Shown here in pieces: positions 35,872-49,900 of a stretch of DNA of 64,000 bases (positions are counted from its first letter, which is position 1; every line of letters begins with the position of its first letter). The DNA comes from Bryopsis sp. KO-2023 (lineage: Eukaryota; Chlorophyta; Ulvophyceae; Bryopsidales; Bryopsidaceae): NCBI GenBank assembly GCA_030272585.1, contig BSYQ01000001.1, positions 9,501,001-9,565,000 of the forward strand, written 5' to 3'. Made by a program: the position numbers and the translations under genes. The notes under the pieces were generated by a model, which saw nothing but the letters and a program-made list of their open reading frames with translations, made no database searches and had not been told where the DNA came from.

Positions 35872-38800
35872 TCACTTCTCCTCGTTTGATTCGGCCAACT
35901 CCAACTCGAGCTCCTCCAACGTGATGGCCGTAGGTGCATGAGCCTCCTCCAAAGTCAGACTCTTCTTGACTAGGGTGAAAGCCTCGATAACATCCCCTTC
36001 TTGCCAATCCATGAAATCGCATCCCACCCCACATTCCAGCCCCATTTCCACCGTGTTCACGACATCCTTCACTCTGCGCAGAGACGTGAGTTTGCCCTCG
36101 AACACCGGCTTCTTTTTCTTCCGTCTGACTTCAATGACGGCACCCTTTTCTAGGCGACCGTCGGTTACCATACATCCAGCGACAGCTCTGGAGCCGGTTC
36201 CAAAGACAGCCCTCACTTCGGCACTGCCGATGGGGACCTTTTCATCCACAGATTTGATTCGACCTTCCATGGCAGATCGGATGTCGTCGATCAAATCGTA
36301 GATCACTTGGTACGTACGAAGCTCGACACCTGATTTGACAAGCGCTCCGATGAGTTTGGTTTTGCAAGACACACAAAACATAGCATCACAAGTATGCCAA
36401 TAACACATTTCCGTGAACGGGCTGCATTTCGCCTTTTGACTTGTGGAAAAACACCAACTTTTACATCAATATATAGTAATACCTGCCAAATGGAATCAGC
36501 ACAATCTCTAATTCTTTCCAACAGAAGAAACAATATGGCATCCTATACATTTTTTTGGCTGGATGTTAATATGGCATCCCCCCAAACAATAATCGTCATG
36601 CAAACACCATTTGCCATCACCTTTCTGCTTTGCGGAGGTCAAGATCGCTTCCGACGGCTCCACATTGAAACCCATAATGACGCCATCGGCAGGGCTGGCC
36701 AGGGTGATATCCGATTCGGTAATGTCACCAGTGGCCGAATGCAAGTAACGCAGCATCACAGAGTCCTGTGGCAATTGTCCAAGGGCACTCTTCACAGCTT
36801 CGACAGCCCCAGATGTGTCGGCACGCAGAACAATGTTCAGACGCTGGATGCCTTCCACCTCGTCGTCCATCGATGCCAACGAAGAGAGGGTGACCATGCT
36901 TCCGCCGCCGGAAACCTCAGCCAAATAGGCCTGACGAATTCTCTCCGCAGCTTTTTCGGCGATTTCACGAGCCTAGCAGAAAGCAATATTAAAACATGCT
37001 ATGAACTGATTGATCTCTGCATGATTCTGTCCCAGATTCTTTTTCCTTCACTGCTGGAGCTTATCCTTCCCACCAAGAAATCAGCAAATTGGAAATTTGC
37101 AGTCTTCCTGACACCCCAATCATGAGACTGGATGTCTATCAATGATCTGATCGCAGATCCAACCTCACAAAATTCAATTTAAATTCAAAATTAATTTTGT
37201 TGGTTTTTCTTGATCGAAAACTTGCACAGGGGCTTCCATAATGTCGACATGACTGGAGCCAGAGCATTGCAGACTCCCCACCTCTGTTTCGGTCTCGCAC
37301 ACTTGGAACTCATCCCCAGCCACCGGGACGCAATCCAAACCCAGCATTCGAACGGCAGTGGAAGGACCAGCCTCAGTACTTCCAGATCCACGATCGCTGG
37401 TTAACGATCGAACCTAATACCATCCACAAAACCCCCAAACGCTTACGGTCATATCATGTAGAACACGTCATAGAACGAGGAAAAACCAAAATCAGATGTC
37501 CGTGATTTCTGACGAGCTTGGTCTCAATACCTTTCCAACGGAGGCCCCAGAGACGACGATATCTCCAACCTTCAGGGTACCATTCTGGACCAACATCGTG
37601 GCGATGGGACCTGCCCGCTTGTCCAGATCTGCCTCGACGACGGTTCCTCTTGCTGATCGGTCAGGGTTGGCCATCAACTCAAGTTCCACTTCAGCCATCA
37701 AAACGATCACCTCCAACAGAGCGTCAATTCCTGAAAACCACGAGTACGCTCTCAGCAAATCCACCCAAAATAATGGTGGCCAGAAGGAGGGACAGAAACG
37801 CCAAATGATGACATCCTCCACCAAGTGCACAGTGATTCAAATGCTAGTTTCTGGCAGCTTGATCACTGCGAGTGACACCCACCCTCTCCAGTCTTTGCAC
37901 TGATTGGAATGACCGGCGTCTTTCCGCCCCATTCTTCAGGGATGAGCTCCAGTTCGCCGAGTTGCTGTTTCACTCTCTCGGGGTTGGCACCCTGAATATC
38001 AATCTTGTTGATGGCCACGATGATCGGAACATCTGCTGCTTTGGCATGACTGACGGCCTCCCTGGTTTGCGGCTGAAGTCCATCGTCGGCAGCCACAATA
38101 ATGACTGCTACGTCTGTCACCTTAGCCCCACGAGCTCGCATCGCACTGAATGCCTGCAACACAGGGAAACCCCTGAATCATCTTTCCCTCCACACCTTGA
38201 CTCCAACAGTTGGGCATGCCTTTGTGCGTTATTTTCCGATGAATTGTAGGTTGCAGATTTTTGGAGCAAAGGGTGTTGCAGTTAAATACAAAAAGGGTTG
38301 AAGGGCGATGGAAGGAGGAAAAAGTCGAACAGCATGGGGAGGGTAATCACCTCATGTCCTGGGGTGTCCAAGAAACAGATGGTCTTTTCCTCATCATCAA
38401 CATCGATTTCACATTGGTAGGCACCGATGGCCTGGGTAATTCCCCCAGCTTCTGCATCAGCCACCTGCACAGCAAAAGCAACCAACACTCCTGTCATCGT
38501 TTTTCTTAAATCAGATCCTAAAACAAAACTGGGAAGACGGATGGGTCACTGGGAGCTTGGCTGCTGTTTGAATTGACTAGACCCAAGATTGAGAAAACGC
38601 AAGCAGAGCTGTAGTCATTGAGAAACACGTGGTGATGCCATGAACAACGGAAGCAAAACTATGTAAGCAAATTGAAGCATGAGGGTTGGAAGTTTTTTCT
38701 TACCGAAGAGCTGCGAATGTAGTCCAAAAGACTCGTCTGCACAGAAGACAAAACTCGTCAAAACAAATCAACACAGGCAATTCCCCCCCCCAAAAAAACA

Positions 38801-41043
38801 ACAACAGATGATTAAGAAATGAAATATACATATAGATAGACACAGCTCAACCCAGCTAGGCAATGAAACAGTGATAATTAAGTGAGTGAAGTTTAATGCT
38901 GATGCCTTACCTTTCCGTGGTCCACATGTCCCATCACGGTGACAACTGGGGGTCTCAACACCAGATTCTCAATATCGTCCTCATCAATGAATTCCACGTT
39001 CTTCTTGGCCATGTCGCCAATAGCCACCTGTCCCTTTTCCAAGACCTCCACCCCATACTCCAGCCCAATCACCTTAACGGTGTCCATATCGAGCGTTTGA
39101 GTCATGGTCACCATGATGCCTTTCATGAAGAGGGTCTTGATGATATCGGCGGGCGTCTCCAGCAGCTTCCCAGCCAATTCGCTGACCAGCATTCCTTCCG
39201 GACCAACCTCGATGATTTCCTCCCTCTCTTGAGTCTCCTGAGCACGGGCTTGACGGCGTTCTTGCCTCTGTTGTCTGGCCTTTCGTCTGTTTTCAGCACT
39301 GGTTCCCCCAAACTGGCCTTCTCTGGCACCCCTTCTCTTCTGCTTACCAGCTCCAGCTGGGGTCAGTCTTGGCCTATCATAGCCTCCACCACCAGCGCCA
39401 GGTGGTTGTGGTGGTGTTCCTGAACCAATGCGACCAGGCCTTCGTGCTTGGCCATCGTCGACTCGGGGCCGCTTCCCCTGTGCTGCTCTTTTTTGTCTCA
39501 GTCTCTCCAACACCCCAGGCATGTTTGGAGCTGCAGCTTGAACAGGGCCTTTCGCCAAATTGGGTGAGACCGCCTCCACTGGTTTTGCCTGTTTTGGTGG
39601 AGTTGCAGGCATCACTGTGGAGCCCTTGGCGACTGGTCCTGGCCTGGGTCCCGATACCCGTCCTGGTTCAGGCCCTGATGCCTTTTTCCCAACTGGTGCA
39701 GGTTTGGGAAAGGACCCCTTGTCGACGACAGCAGCAGCTGGGTGTCCAATTCTCGGAGTGAATCCTTGGAGAGAGGCAGGTGATCCCCTAGGTTTTGGAG
39801 GTGGTGCCACTGACAATTTTTTGGGGGGTGGACTCTCCTTGTCTTGTTTGGCAACCTCAGGAACGGCCGACGCTTCTGGGGAGGGTGGACTCTCTTTTTT
39901 TGTTTCGGAATCCTCTTGTGTCAGACTGGAAGGCACTTGAGGAGAAGTGGCACTCTGTACAGAAGGGTCCAAGGAAGTCGCCTTTTCCGCTTCAGGAGGG
40001 ACCTGAACCTCTGGTTTGGGGGATGGTGACGATGGCAGAGTGGCTTTCAATCCTGCTTGGGGTCGATTCGGCTTTGGGGAGGATGCCAACGAGGGAGGGC
40101 GCACCGATCTCGATTGCTCCTGAGGTTTAGGAGCCATTTCCGATGGTGGAGTGCTCAATCCCCCTGACTGAGGTCGAGCAGGTGGTGCTGGCCTTGGCCG
40201 CCCAACTGAGAGTGGCCGGGGGGCTACTGCTGGTGTTGGTCTCTCGACTTTGGCTGGTTTGGGGATGGATGCTGTTTCTTTTCCCTGGGGTGCTTCGGGT
40301 GGGCCCTCATCATATTCCTCCCGCTTGAATTTCATATTCTCCCTTCCCTTGAAAGGCAGCTCGTCTCCTTTGTGGAGTGCTGTTTTATCAAACATATCGT
40401 TGAGCTCTTGGACCAAGGATGACTTGCCACCCTCCTCCTCCTCCCCAGGGAAACTCTCGTCAGACTCGTTGCTTAGGTCTTCAATCAGCGACAACGTGCG
40501 GCCACCTTCGTCACCCGACTTCCCACCATTGCCGAGGGACCCCTTTTCTGGCAACCCATCTGTCGAAATGTCTCGTTCGCGTCGCGGTGGACGTTGCAGG
40601 CCACCCAAACTCTGGGAGGCCGATGCCTGCGCAGCCTCTGGCGTCTCCGCCGTACGAGTCAGCGTAGCGTAGTCATACTCCAGGACTTCGTTTTCCTCGG
40701 ACGACCCGCTTTCCGCGTCGTTGCCATTCTCGCGTCCCGCACTGTCGGTTGTTCCATTCCCATTACCAACTACAGCGCTCCCCGACGCCCCCTCGCTGTC
40801 TTCCACAGGCTCCGTAACATCCAGAGTTTTGATTTCTGCGGCTGCGGGCGTGCCCTGGTAACCCGAAACAGGCACGATTGGCCCCCGCGGCTTGCTGGGC
40901 TTCAACACAACGCTGGGCTCCTCGCTGCTGCTGTTGCAAACGAGCAACCGTCCGACCCTGCAAAATCGGGGGAAGGGTCTATTACCGACGCAAAGCGGCG
41001 CTCTCAGCCTGAACCCGTTCATTGCGCTCGAAGAGATATGCAT
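35872..41043 (-). CDS. infB: Chloroplast translation initiation factor IF-2 (FUG1-like)
   Basis: GTPase that places initiator tRNA on the chloroplast ribosome. Exons: 38911-41043, 38704-38736, 38351-38464, 37883-38153, 37531-37730, 37282-37413, 36621-36972, 35872-36329; 1230 residues, phase kept. Seen: transit peptide ([18 protein letters not shown], few acids, many Ser/Arg); a Pro/Ser/Glu-rich linker to about 580; the IF2 N-terminal fold ([11 protein letters not shown]); G1 GHVDHGK split from TSLLDYIR by intron 1; DTPGHE; NKID; SAKTGEGIDALLE; the [11 protein letters not shown] block of domain III; and [14 protein letters not shown] near the end. The open frame continues 125 codons upstream of the chosen ATG (41041-41043), but that part looks like leader and overlaps the promoter shared with VSR. 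The eight-exon layout includes an 11-codon exon. Confidence 0.95.
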
Positions 41044-41543
41044 GGTGGTGCGACCGGCGCTTTCGTTCCACCGGGGTCGCGATAAAGGTGGAGCAAAAAC
41101 GTTGGGGGTGCGTGTTTGAATGATGTGGCAAAACAATGATGAAATGAAAACCAGGTCAGCGGTTGCGCAGTTGTTTGTTTGGTGAACTTTTCCAATGCGC
41201 TGGGAGCAGACGAGTGCCCAATGCGTTCGTTGGCTGGCGGAATTTCCGACCGTGTGCAAGTTTTTCCCTTTTGTACGGTTGCGTTGTAAAACTTGCGATC
41301 TCGTTCCAAATTCGTTGACCTCCCCAACCAACCCAACACCTCGCTGGAGCCGTCCCCTCAAATCGAAAGAAAACGACGACACCTCAAGGCATTCCAGTCT
41401 GACAAATCCGGCTTCCACAGTTTCTGGCTAACCATATCAGGGCTGTGTTGGGTGCTTCTTCTATCCAATTGCCCCGTCCGTTTTTCGTTTTCGCTCAGTG
41501 CCACTTGTGTTCTTTTTTTTTTTGACGTTGGCGTTGTCGCGCG
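41044..41543. promoter_or_regulatory. Divergent promoter between chloroplast IF-2 and vacuolar sorting receptor
   Basis: A 500-bp gap between head-to-head start codons, CpG-rich close to both genes and poorer in the centre, with a T-run just before the VSR start. No TATA box or known element was identified. Confidence 0.5.
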
Positions 41544-44500
41544 ATGGCGATGGAAGTGCACGTTCTGGTGGTGACGCTTTTGTGCGCACTGGTCGGGCGA
41601 TCCAGGGCTGAATTCCTGGTGGAAAAGGGTGGCTTGAAAGTTCAGTTTCCCTCCGAAAACCGCGCTACGTACGATATGGCGCTCGCGAATTTCGGGCAAC
41701 CGAAGTATGGGGGGCGTCTCACGTGAGTGCGGGATCTGACGCTTCTGACCTCAATGGAAAGAAGTCAGAAAGATGTCCAAAAGCTCGCAGTCTGTGCCAT
41801 GGAGACGTCACTTTCCTGGCGTAGAATCTTGCTTGCCTTCATCTGATGTTGGGTGTTGGTTCTTGGCAGAGGGAAAGTGGTTTACGTGCGCCAGGGGTAC
41901 ATGGAAACTGACGTCGAGTGTCGGCCTTCTTGCCATTACGCTTGCGAAGCGTTTTCTGTGAGTTTCTACAATATTTTTCAGCCGTTCGTGTGCTTCGATT
42001 TTCGCTGGTGGGTCCAGCAAACCATCAGCTGACGTCTTGTGCTTTTTCGCGCCAATTATTCCTCCAGGACGCGAAGCCCAAGTACGAGTTGGACGCGAGC
42101 AGTGGGACGCACATCATGTTGGTTGATCGAGGTCCATGTAAGCTTGCAGCTGCTAGCAGCACCGTTTCCCAACCTTGAGTTTTCCTCGTGTCGGCTGCGG
42201 AGGGATCAAACTGACCACCTATCGTTTGTTTGTTTTTTTGTCACCTTGCAATCAGACGACGAAGGCGTCAAAGCATGCACCTTCGTTCAGAAAGTGTGGA
42301 ACGCGCAAAACGCCGGAGCTGTAGGGGTGAGCAGCGTAAAGTTATTGAACCAAACTCCGCCGAAACGGAAATCCACGATCTGCGAACATTGCGAGGCATC
42401 CCAACTACCATTGTCGATTCTGTTTCTTGTGTTTTCATTGCAGGTTGTGGTGGTGAATCACAAAGATGAACTGCTCACTCCAGACAGCCCTAATGACGAA
42501 AACAGTCCAGAGTGGGTGCAGTTTCATTACCCATTTTTTTTATTTTTTTTATTTCAGCTGTCTTTGTTGATTGCACATATACTTTGCCTTTTTTTTCTAA
42601 CAGGGGGGGCCAGGGTGGAAATAATTGATGGTTGTGTGTATGTGCCCATGTCTTTATGGACAGGTTTATTAAGAATATTACGATTCCAGCTGGTTTTGTG
42701 AGTTCATCCGTGGGGGATATCTTGAAGGGATTGCTGAAATCTCATGAAAGTCTTTTTGTCGCCATGGATTGGGTGGATGCTTTGCCGAAAATGCAGCAGG
42801 TGAAATATGAAAAGAAAAAACAGAAAAATGGGTTGATCCTGTCTTATTTTCTTTTTTCTTTGGTGAATTTCTTGATCAACCTTTTTTTCCTGCCTCGCTT
42901 GCAATGAATTGTGAACTTTTTCAGGGCACCCTGAGCACCTTATCTTTGAGCAAAAAAATATATCTCTGAGTTTGAACATAGCATCATTGCTAAACTGGTG
43001 CCAAACAGGAAAAAATATTCATGTGGTGTGCTCAGGTTCGCTGGGAATTCTGGACAAACAACAACGATAACTGTGGAAACAACTGCGAACTCCAGCGTGA
43101 ATTCATCAAGGTAACCCTTTTTTTAATAAAAAAAACAAACCACCTTCAAAAGTCGGCAAAAAAAAGAAACTCGAAATATGAGGAAGAAAAGGATGGACCA
43201 TTTCTGTTCATAATCGTTACTACTCGCAGACTCGGGTTTTTGTTCATAATCGCAATAACCCGTCAGACTCGGGTTCTCCTGCACACCATCAATAACGTGT
43301 CTTTTCTTTTGGTCGTGCAAAAGGACTTCTTGCCGTTTTCACGGATTTTGGAGGAAGGCAACTACACCCGCTTTTCCCCTCACTACCTTCAGTGGAGGTG
43401 CCCCGATGAGCTGGCTGAGAGCGAGGAGTGCGAATCTCAGTGCATTCACAAAGGCCGATATTGCTCGCCTGACCCAGAAGATGATTTGGACAAAGGCTAT
43501 GATGGCAAAGACGTCATGATGGTGAGTGCCGTTGGAAATGGTTCAGCACACATTTTGATATCTTTCCAAAAAAAAGGCAAGGGCTTGCATGGATGTCTGC
43601 CAGATGCAAGATATTGAACATTCAAACAGTGCTTTTGTTTTTGTTTTTCATGTCTTGCTGAACATGTGGGCGGGTTCCGTCGGATTTACTCAGTTTTCCC
43701 CTCTTTGTGATGTCTCCAGGAAAATCTTCGGCAAATGTGTTTGTACCATGTTGCCATTCATTCTAGGAAGCCCTGGATGTGGTGGGAATACGCAGCCAAA
43801 TTTTGGGATGAGTGTGGAGTGACCAAAAAGCAGTATGGGCTGGCTTGCTCAGAAAAGGTACCCTCACTCTCAACACGCAGACCATGTTTTCTTCCAACTC
43901 AAATTCTTCTTTGGTCAGCTCTCATTTTTCTGAATCACTCAAAAAGCCTCCCTGTATTTCAATTCTAACAATATCCAGTCTTTCTCAATAGATTCTATCA
44001 AGACTTTATTTGATTTTATTTCAGTTTTTTTGTGTCAAAGAAAAACACTTTCACATCCACACCCCTCCATTTGGATGTTTTGTTTTTACGCCGAGACTGA
44101 GAGGCTGATGTGGCCAGTCCACTTTGCAAATTAGTAATGATATGGAAACTGATCGTTGCTTTTTCAGGTTTTCATGGAGATCAACGGACCTGCTCTGATG
44201 GACGGCAATGGCTTGGATCTGTGGAGAGAATGCATCGACGAACAGAACATGGACCAGGATATCAACATTCCCATGCTGGATGAAGAAATGGAGGCTCAAA
44301 ACGGGGATGACAGACTGGGCAGCGTGAGCATCGTGCCCACCATCAGAATCAATGGGAAACAGTACAGGGGGATTCTGAAAGCGTCCAGCGTCATGCGAGC
44401 CATTTGCAGTGGATTTCCCTTGGGTGAAGAGCCGGACGTGTGCATTAAGGAATGGGTCAGCGAGAATGAATGCCAAGATGGAGAGATTGGCCACATGACA

Positions 44501-45821
44501 TGCAGCAACAGGTAGGGTAATGCAGTTATGCATTGACTCATATCCTCTCGATCGATTTGTTTGGGGGCTGTGGAGATCGTTTTTGAAATATCCACTAGTG
44601 ATAGCAAGTCAGACTGGTGGGTGTTCAACTTGGGATGTGTGAGTTGAGGGAAGCACACTCTTCACTTACTGTTAATCTGTGTGTCGACAGCACGAATACT
44701 AAGGATGGGCGCACGTCTTGCAAGAATACGTTTGCTGGGTTCGAGTGTGTGTGTGGTGAGGGCTACCTCCAAGTCGTGAAAGATGATGGAAGCCTGGAGT
44801 GCATGGATATCAACGAGTGTAGCAGTGCTGACCTTATGGAAAAATATGAAGACTGTCGCTGTGAGCGATGTGCTTGCCACAACACAAAAGGCAGCTTCCA
44901 GTAAGTTTCCATCCCTCCATGCTGCGAGATCGACTGCGCGTTCTACTAAAACAAGTGAAATTTCCTAAGGATGTGCATATGACGAAGCCAAATCTGATGA
45001 GTCAATGCATTGTTGCATTGTTCTCCTCCTGAAAAAAAAGACTGTCCGTGAAGTTTGCCTTGTGTTGACCACCAACCCAAAAGCGCACCCCCTTCCTTGT
45101 TTTTTCCAGCTGCGAATATAGCATCAAGAATGAATGCGAGACGAACAATGGGGGCTGTTGGGAAGATGTGATCGATGGCCGCCATTACACAGCTTGCGTG
45201 GATACCATCACCAAGTACAAGGAGCTTGCGGCCGCCAGTCAGGCCGATGCCGAAACCAGCCTCCACGAATGCAAGTGTCCACCATGCTTCATGGAAAATG
45301 CTTTCGGGGAGTGCGAGGCTCTGTGTGATTTGAAGGAGTGTGAATCCGCTGGAAACAATTGTGCGATGAACCTCTTGGAGCGATCCAGGTCAAAAACCAG
45401 CACAGGTAATGGATGATGCAGGTTTTGATGTTGAAATGAACATTTCAATAGATCATTTTCTGTGCTATCAGAAAAGAATAGTGTGTACCGCTGCCCAAGA
45501 GTGTTTATTTCACCTGCTTGACAAAAGCTTATTCATGTTTGGAGGCATTTTCAGCGTCACAATTTTCCTAAATTCTATGTTTTTGTCGACATCGTGTTAT
45601 TTGCAGGTGGCATCTCGGTGGGAGGCTTGATCGGTGTGCTTCTCAGTGTACTGGTGGTTGTGAGTGTGTTGGTGTTTTTGGGCTACCGTCGGCTCAGGGG
45701 TCAAATGCACTCGGAGCTGGACTACATCATGACTCATTATATGCCCCTCAACGATGAAAAACAGGAAGAAGCCAATATTGGTGCCGCCAATGTCCGTCAG
45801 ACCAACGACGAAATTATTTGA
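41544..45821 (+). CDS. VSR: Vacuolar sorting receptor (BP-80/VSR family)
   Basis: Type I receptor that sorts soluble cargo to vacuoles. Thirteen exons: 41544-41722, 41870-41957, 42068-42137, 42256-42326, 42444-42511, 42664-42799, 43036-43110, 43324-43521, 43720-43857, 44168-44511, 44691-44900, 45110-45405, 45607-45821; 695 residues, phase kept. Seen: signal peptide (residues 1-22); protease-associated domain (ATYDMALANFGQPKYGG, IMLVDRGP, VWNAQNAGAV, ITIPAGFV); the VSR central region (WEFWTNNNDNCG, ESQCIHKGRYCSPDPE, GYDGKDVM, WMWWEYA, PTIRINGKQYRG); and EGF-like Cys-rich repeats including a calcium-type DINEC. A single membrane span lies at about 627-650. The cytosolic tail has YMPL at 669-672, the adaptor-binding Tyr motif. 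It is longer than land-plant VSRs, mostly in the EGF part. Confidence 0.96.
43206..43276. repeat. Imperfect 36-bp tandem repeat in VSR intron 7
   Basis: Two copies of a unit starting GTTCATAATCG and ending CAGACTCGGGTT lie at 43206-43240 and 43242-43276. They sit in the intron before exon 43324-43521, away from the splice sites. Confidence 0.8.
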
Positions 45822-46945
45822 GTGTGAAATGTATTATAATATGGGGGAATGTGAAGAGTGGAGAGCTTGTATGGTGTAGTCGAGAGAGATGGGGAAAAAG
45901 TGTGAGAAAAAAAGAGTGATGGTCAGAGAGACAGATAGCAAAAGAGAGAGAGATGGAGAAAATGTTGGAAGGAAAAGAAAAAGAACAAGGGATGGGGATT
46001 TTTTTTTCCTTTCGTTTTGGGATGTGAAACATGGTTGTGGTTCTTACCCCTTTTGCTTTACTTTCTTTTCTAGTTCTTTTATTAATTTTTTAAATGCAAA
46101 AAAGAAAAACAAATTGTCTCTATGTTAAGGAGTAGGGTATAAATACATGGGGAGTTCATACATAGGTTCAGCAGAAAAAAATCCATAGAAGCTTCTTTCT
46201 TTCTTTTTTCTTTGCGAGATTTCAGTGGGAAATCGAAAAAAAAAAAAAAAGAGCTTCAAATTGTTGAAAGAAAAAGAAAAAAAAAATGGTGAAAAATGAA
46301 AATTGGAAGAAAAAACACTTTTGGGGGGGAAATGAACCCGGCCAGTAATGAATTAAAAAAAAAATGGTCGAGGGATAGAATCTTCTTATCAGTTATGCAT
46401 TAGGCAATATCTAGGTTTGTGTTTGTGAACCCTTCTCTCTCTGTGGGGTTGAAATTTGGCACATACACATGTCTTTCATATCATGACAGCATTTTCATCA
46501 TTTTTTTATTTTTAGTGTGAGGGGGGGAGTGTGTGTGTATTATTTGTATTTTCTCAAAGGGGATTTAGGTCACTGGTTCTACAGAGGAATGCTTGGAAGG
46601 ACTGTTTGCTGGATTGGCCCATTTTCGAACGCCAGCCTATAATATGGTGAATAATTCAAGCTGCTGAGCGCATTTGTTTTTGCTCAGTTTTGCTGAAAAT
46701 GGGTCGATTCAAAAAGGAGGAGATGTGGAATGTGGGATCTGTTATTATCACAGCGTGTGTGTGCCTTATGCAGAACGCTCTTCTGTAAATTACTATTGGT
46801 GGTGGCGTCCATCACATTTATTTTGGTCGACTGATGCTTTTTTTTGTGAATCGCTATTTTTTTGTTGAGAAAGATGCTTTGATTTACACTTATTTTTGCT
46901 TTGGGCGAAGAATGCTGTTTTGTGCAACACACATCAGGAACTCGA
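45822..46945. other. Convergent intergenic, no gene
   Basis: About 1.1 kb between the stops of VSR and the TSP1-repeat protein. It is purine-rich on the plus strand to about 46370, with several A-runs, then mixed. Only short frames occur. Both 3' UTRs must lie here. Confidence 0.5.
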
Positions 46946-49900
46946 TCAATTACATTGTGAGCTATCGTCACTGAGCTCACTCTCGGAAGTGTGACTGGTG
47001 TCACTCTTTCTGCTGAACAAACTATTGCTGTATGTGTTCCACATCCATTCAGTGTAGCTTTGGCACCTGGCATCCGGTTGAGCCCAATCCCTCAAGGTCA
47101 CATCGCTCGAGTTCGCAGACGAATCCTGCTGGTTGGTTGATGGATCATTTGCACTTCTAGAAATCATCCTTGCCGACGGTGGAGAGAAGGTCACACTGCC
47201 ATGGGAAGATGACCCTGACATCAGGGTACTTGATTTCAGTGGAAATCAATTTCGAAATTAGTTGCTTGAATGATACTCATAGTTGCTGGCAAATACCTGA
47301 TGTTTCAGGCTCGCTCATTCCATCGGAATCTTGTGGGGATGCATTTCTTCTCAAAACTGTATGGATTTTTGCTGATATGGTGCCCTGATGGAATCCAGAA
47401 AAACACAATTAGGTAGAAAAAACAAAAAAAAGCCAAAGGTTTAGAAAGGTCATCTCACACTGGACCGTTGACCCCTACCGATTCATCCTCGTCACATTGG
47501 GGTTTCGATTCTTCTCCAGCTGTTTTGGTCATGGCAATGATGGTTGGGTTTGCTGTGGAATCGAAGGATTTCAGTCGTGGGAAAGACATTGACAGATCTG
47601 GCTGTGGGTACACCGCTTGCTCTTGTTGCTGTCTTCGTCTGTTTCTTTGATAGCCAGATATTACGGACACGATGCAACAGATGGCGGCAAGGGAAATCCC
47701 GATGCATGCTAGCAGAATCAAAAGGAACCCAGCTGCAATAGAAGGAAAAAATGCAATATGCTGATTCAATCGAAGTTTAATAGTGTGTTAGTATGCATCG
47801 CTGCTTGTGGTTTGATCAACTTTGAAATTCTGGAGATTCCTGCCATTTTGATCCAGCAATGAGTGCTCTGTCGATTCGTTGCACGTCGGTGGATTACCTA
47901 ATCCTGTAGTGCTTCCTCCGTTGACATCATTTTCCTTTCTTCCCTCATTTCCCAGCTTTTCTCTTGTATCCGAATTGGCTGTCGATTTTATAAGTTCCCG
48001 TCTTCCTAGCGGAGACTTGTGCAGCACCCCATCATCCCCATTTCTCCGGTTTGATTCGAAGCCCGTTTCAGATGCTTGTGGAGCAGCAGCATCCCCTCCA
48101 GATTCTTGAGATCTGGTTGCCCGATGAGCTTCCATTCTTATGCAGTGATTATTGAATGGCACGTAGGACATTGCACAGAATCCGCAATGATCCCCACTAT
48201 AGCCAGCAAAGCATTCGCATCCCGAAGGTAGACAGAGCCCGTTTCCAAGGCAAGGGCGAGCAGAGTCTCCGACACTCTGTGCTTGGCATGAGCTTCGAAT
48301 TCTAAGGCATTGTGCTGGATCCAGCAAGCGGTTTTCACAGCTTTCAAAGACATTCTTGCAGTCTGACCCAGAAGAAATTGCCTGTGGTGCATCCACCAAT
48401 CAACCATTGACACTTGTTGCTTGATATCGTTCATGCGTGCAAAATGTGTTGCAGGTCAGCCAAAAGAAAGGGACATTTCTTAGTAGTATTTGCAGAGATA
48501 GAGGTTTTAGGTCCGAGATTCAGATGTTTTGCTTTGGCCACCATCCTTTGAATTCATTTGTGGCTAATTTTTAATCGAATAGAACTGCATCCAAACATTG
48601 ATATGATACTGGCAAGAGCATTCCCAGATATCCCTCACCATACAAGACGGTGGATTGAAGGGAACTCCAGGGCAGTCTGCAGGACATGATTCGCTTTCTC
48701 CAAACTCACAGAAGCTGTTACCACAAATGGAAACTGAGGTGGCCGAGAAAATTTGCCGGACTTCCAAGGGGCTTGATTCCTGGAGGAGCTGCCTGGTCTG
48801 TATCTCCCCGTTTTCCCTCGTTGCATTGTTGGATCGAATGTGTTGAATGAGCTTGGCAGTCACCAGTTTGCTGGACAATGGAGTCCCAATGATCGAAATG
48901 GAAACCAGGATCGTGCCTTGTTCGGTTTCTGGGGTGATGCCGATCAGTGCACACACACTCAGAAATAGAGATTTTAATGACCATCTTGTCGTCCAATGGG
49001 CAGCATTGGTTGACATGCATCCTAGAAGATCAATCATCAGTCCTGTAAAGCTGCCAGCAATTGTTTTGAAGGGTTTTTTAGTGATACGTACCTTCGACAC
49101 CACTAACATCCAGCTCATCGATAATTTCTTTCAGAATTTCCTCCATCAGGGCTCTCAGCTTCTGGGTGAGGACCATGTGTCCAGGTCTGTCTTTCGTTTT
49201 TTCCTCAAGTGGCCCAATTTCCAGAGATAGCACTTTTGCACATGACGAGTTGTCCCCATCACAGATCTACGGACACGTGCAAATAATAACAATTACATGC
49301 CGATCTCCCTGCAAAGACTGGGATGGAATGGTGAGGGTGGGATGTGAGTGTATCCATTTATGTTGGAAATATTCTACAAGGCCAATCGTTCACAGGCGAC
49401 TAAGTAGAAGCCTATAAAAAGGGTGGGTGATTTGTCTCGAGAGGTAGGGGACCTACTCCGCATTCATCCAAAACGCCACTCAAGCAGCATCCACCCCACG
49501 CATCCTTCAAGGTTTTGCAACAGGTGCCCATTTTGTCTTTTGCTTTTGCTTCCCCATTGCAAACCCCACATGCATCCAGACTCTCTTTCCCACAGCACTC
49601 CCCAACAGCATCCAAAACGGAATGACCAGAACAACAACGTCCTTTCACATCCAGCACCCCTCGGCAACATTCCCCCTGAAAGAAAGAAAGTTGAACGCTG
49701 CCTTTCAGAATTAATACATGATTTTATCGACCATATGTATTTTTTCTTAATTTTTGCAAAGCAACCCAACATCGAAAAAGAATGTCACTCTTTTGAACGA
49801 GGCATACCTGGGTTGTCAACATGCCTTGACAATTTCCTTCAAATTCACATATCGTTCCAGAATATGGTTCCCTACAGTGACACACTCCAGCCACACACGT

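Noticed and set aside
41044-41418. In-frame extension of chloroplast IF-2 upstream of 41043
   Set aside because: It adds 125 codons of leader-like composition before a clear transit peptide and fills the promoter shared with VSR.
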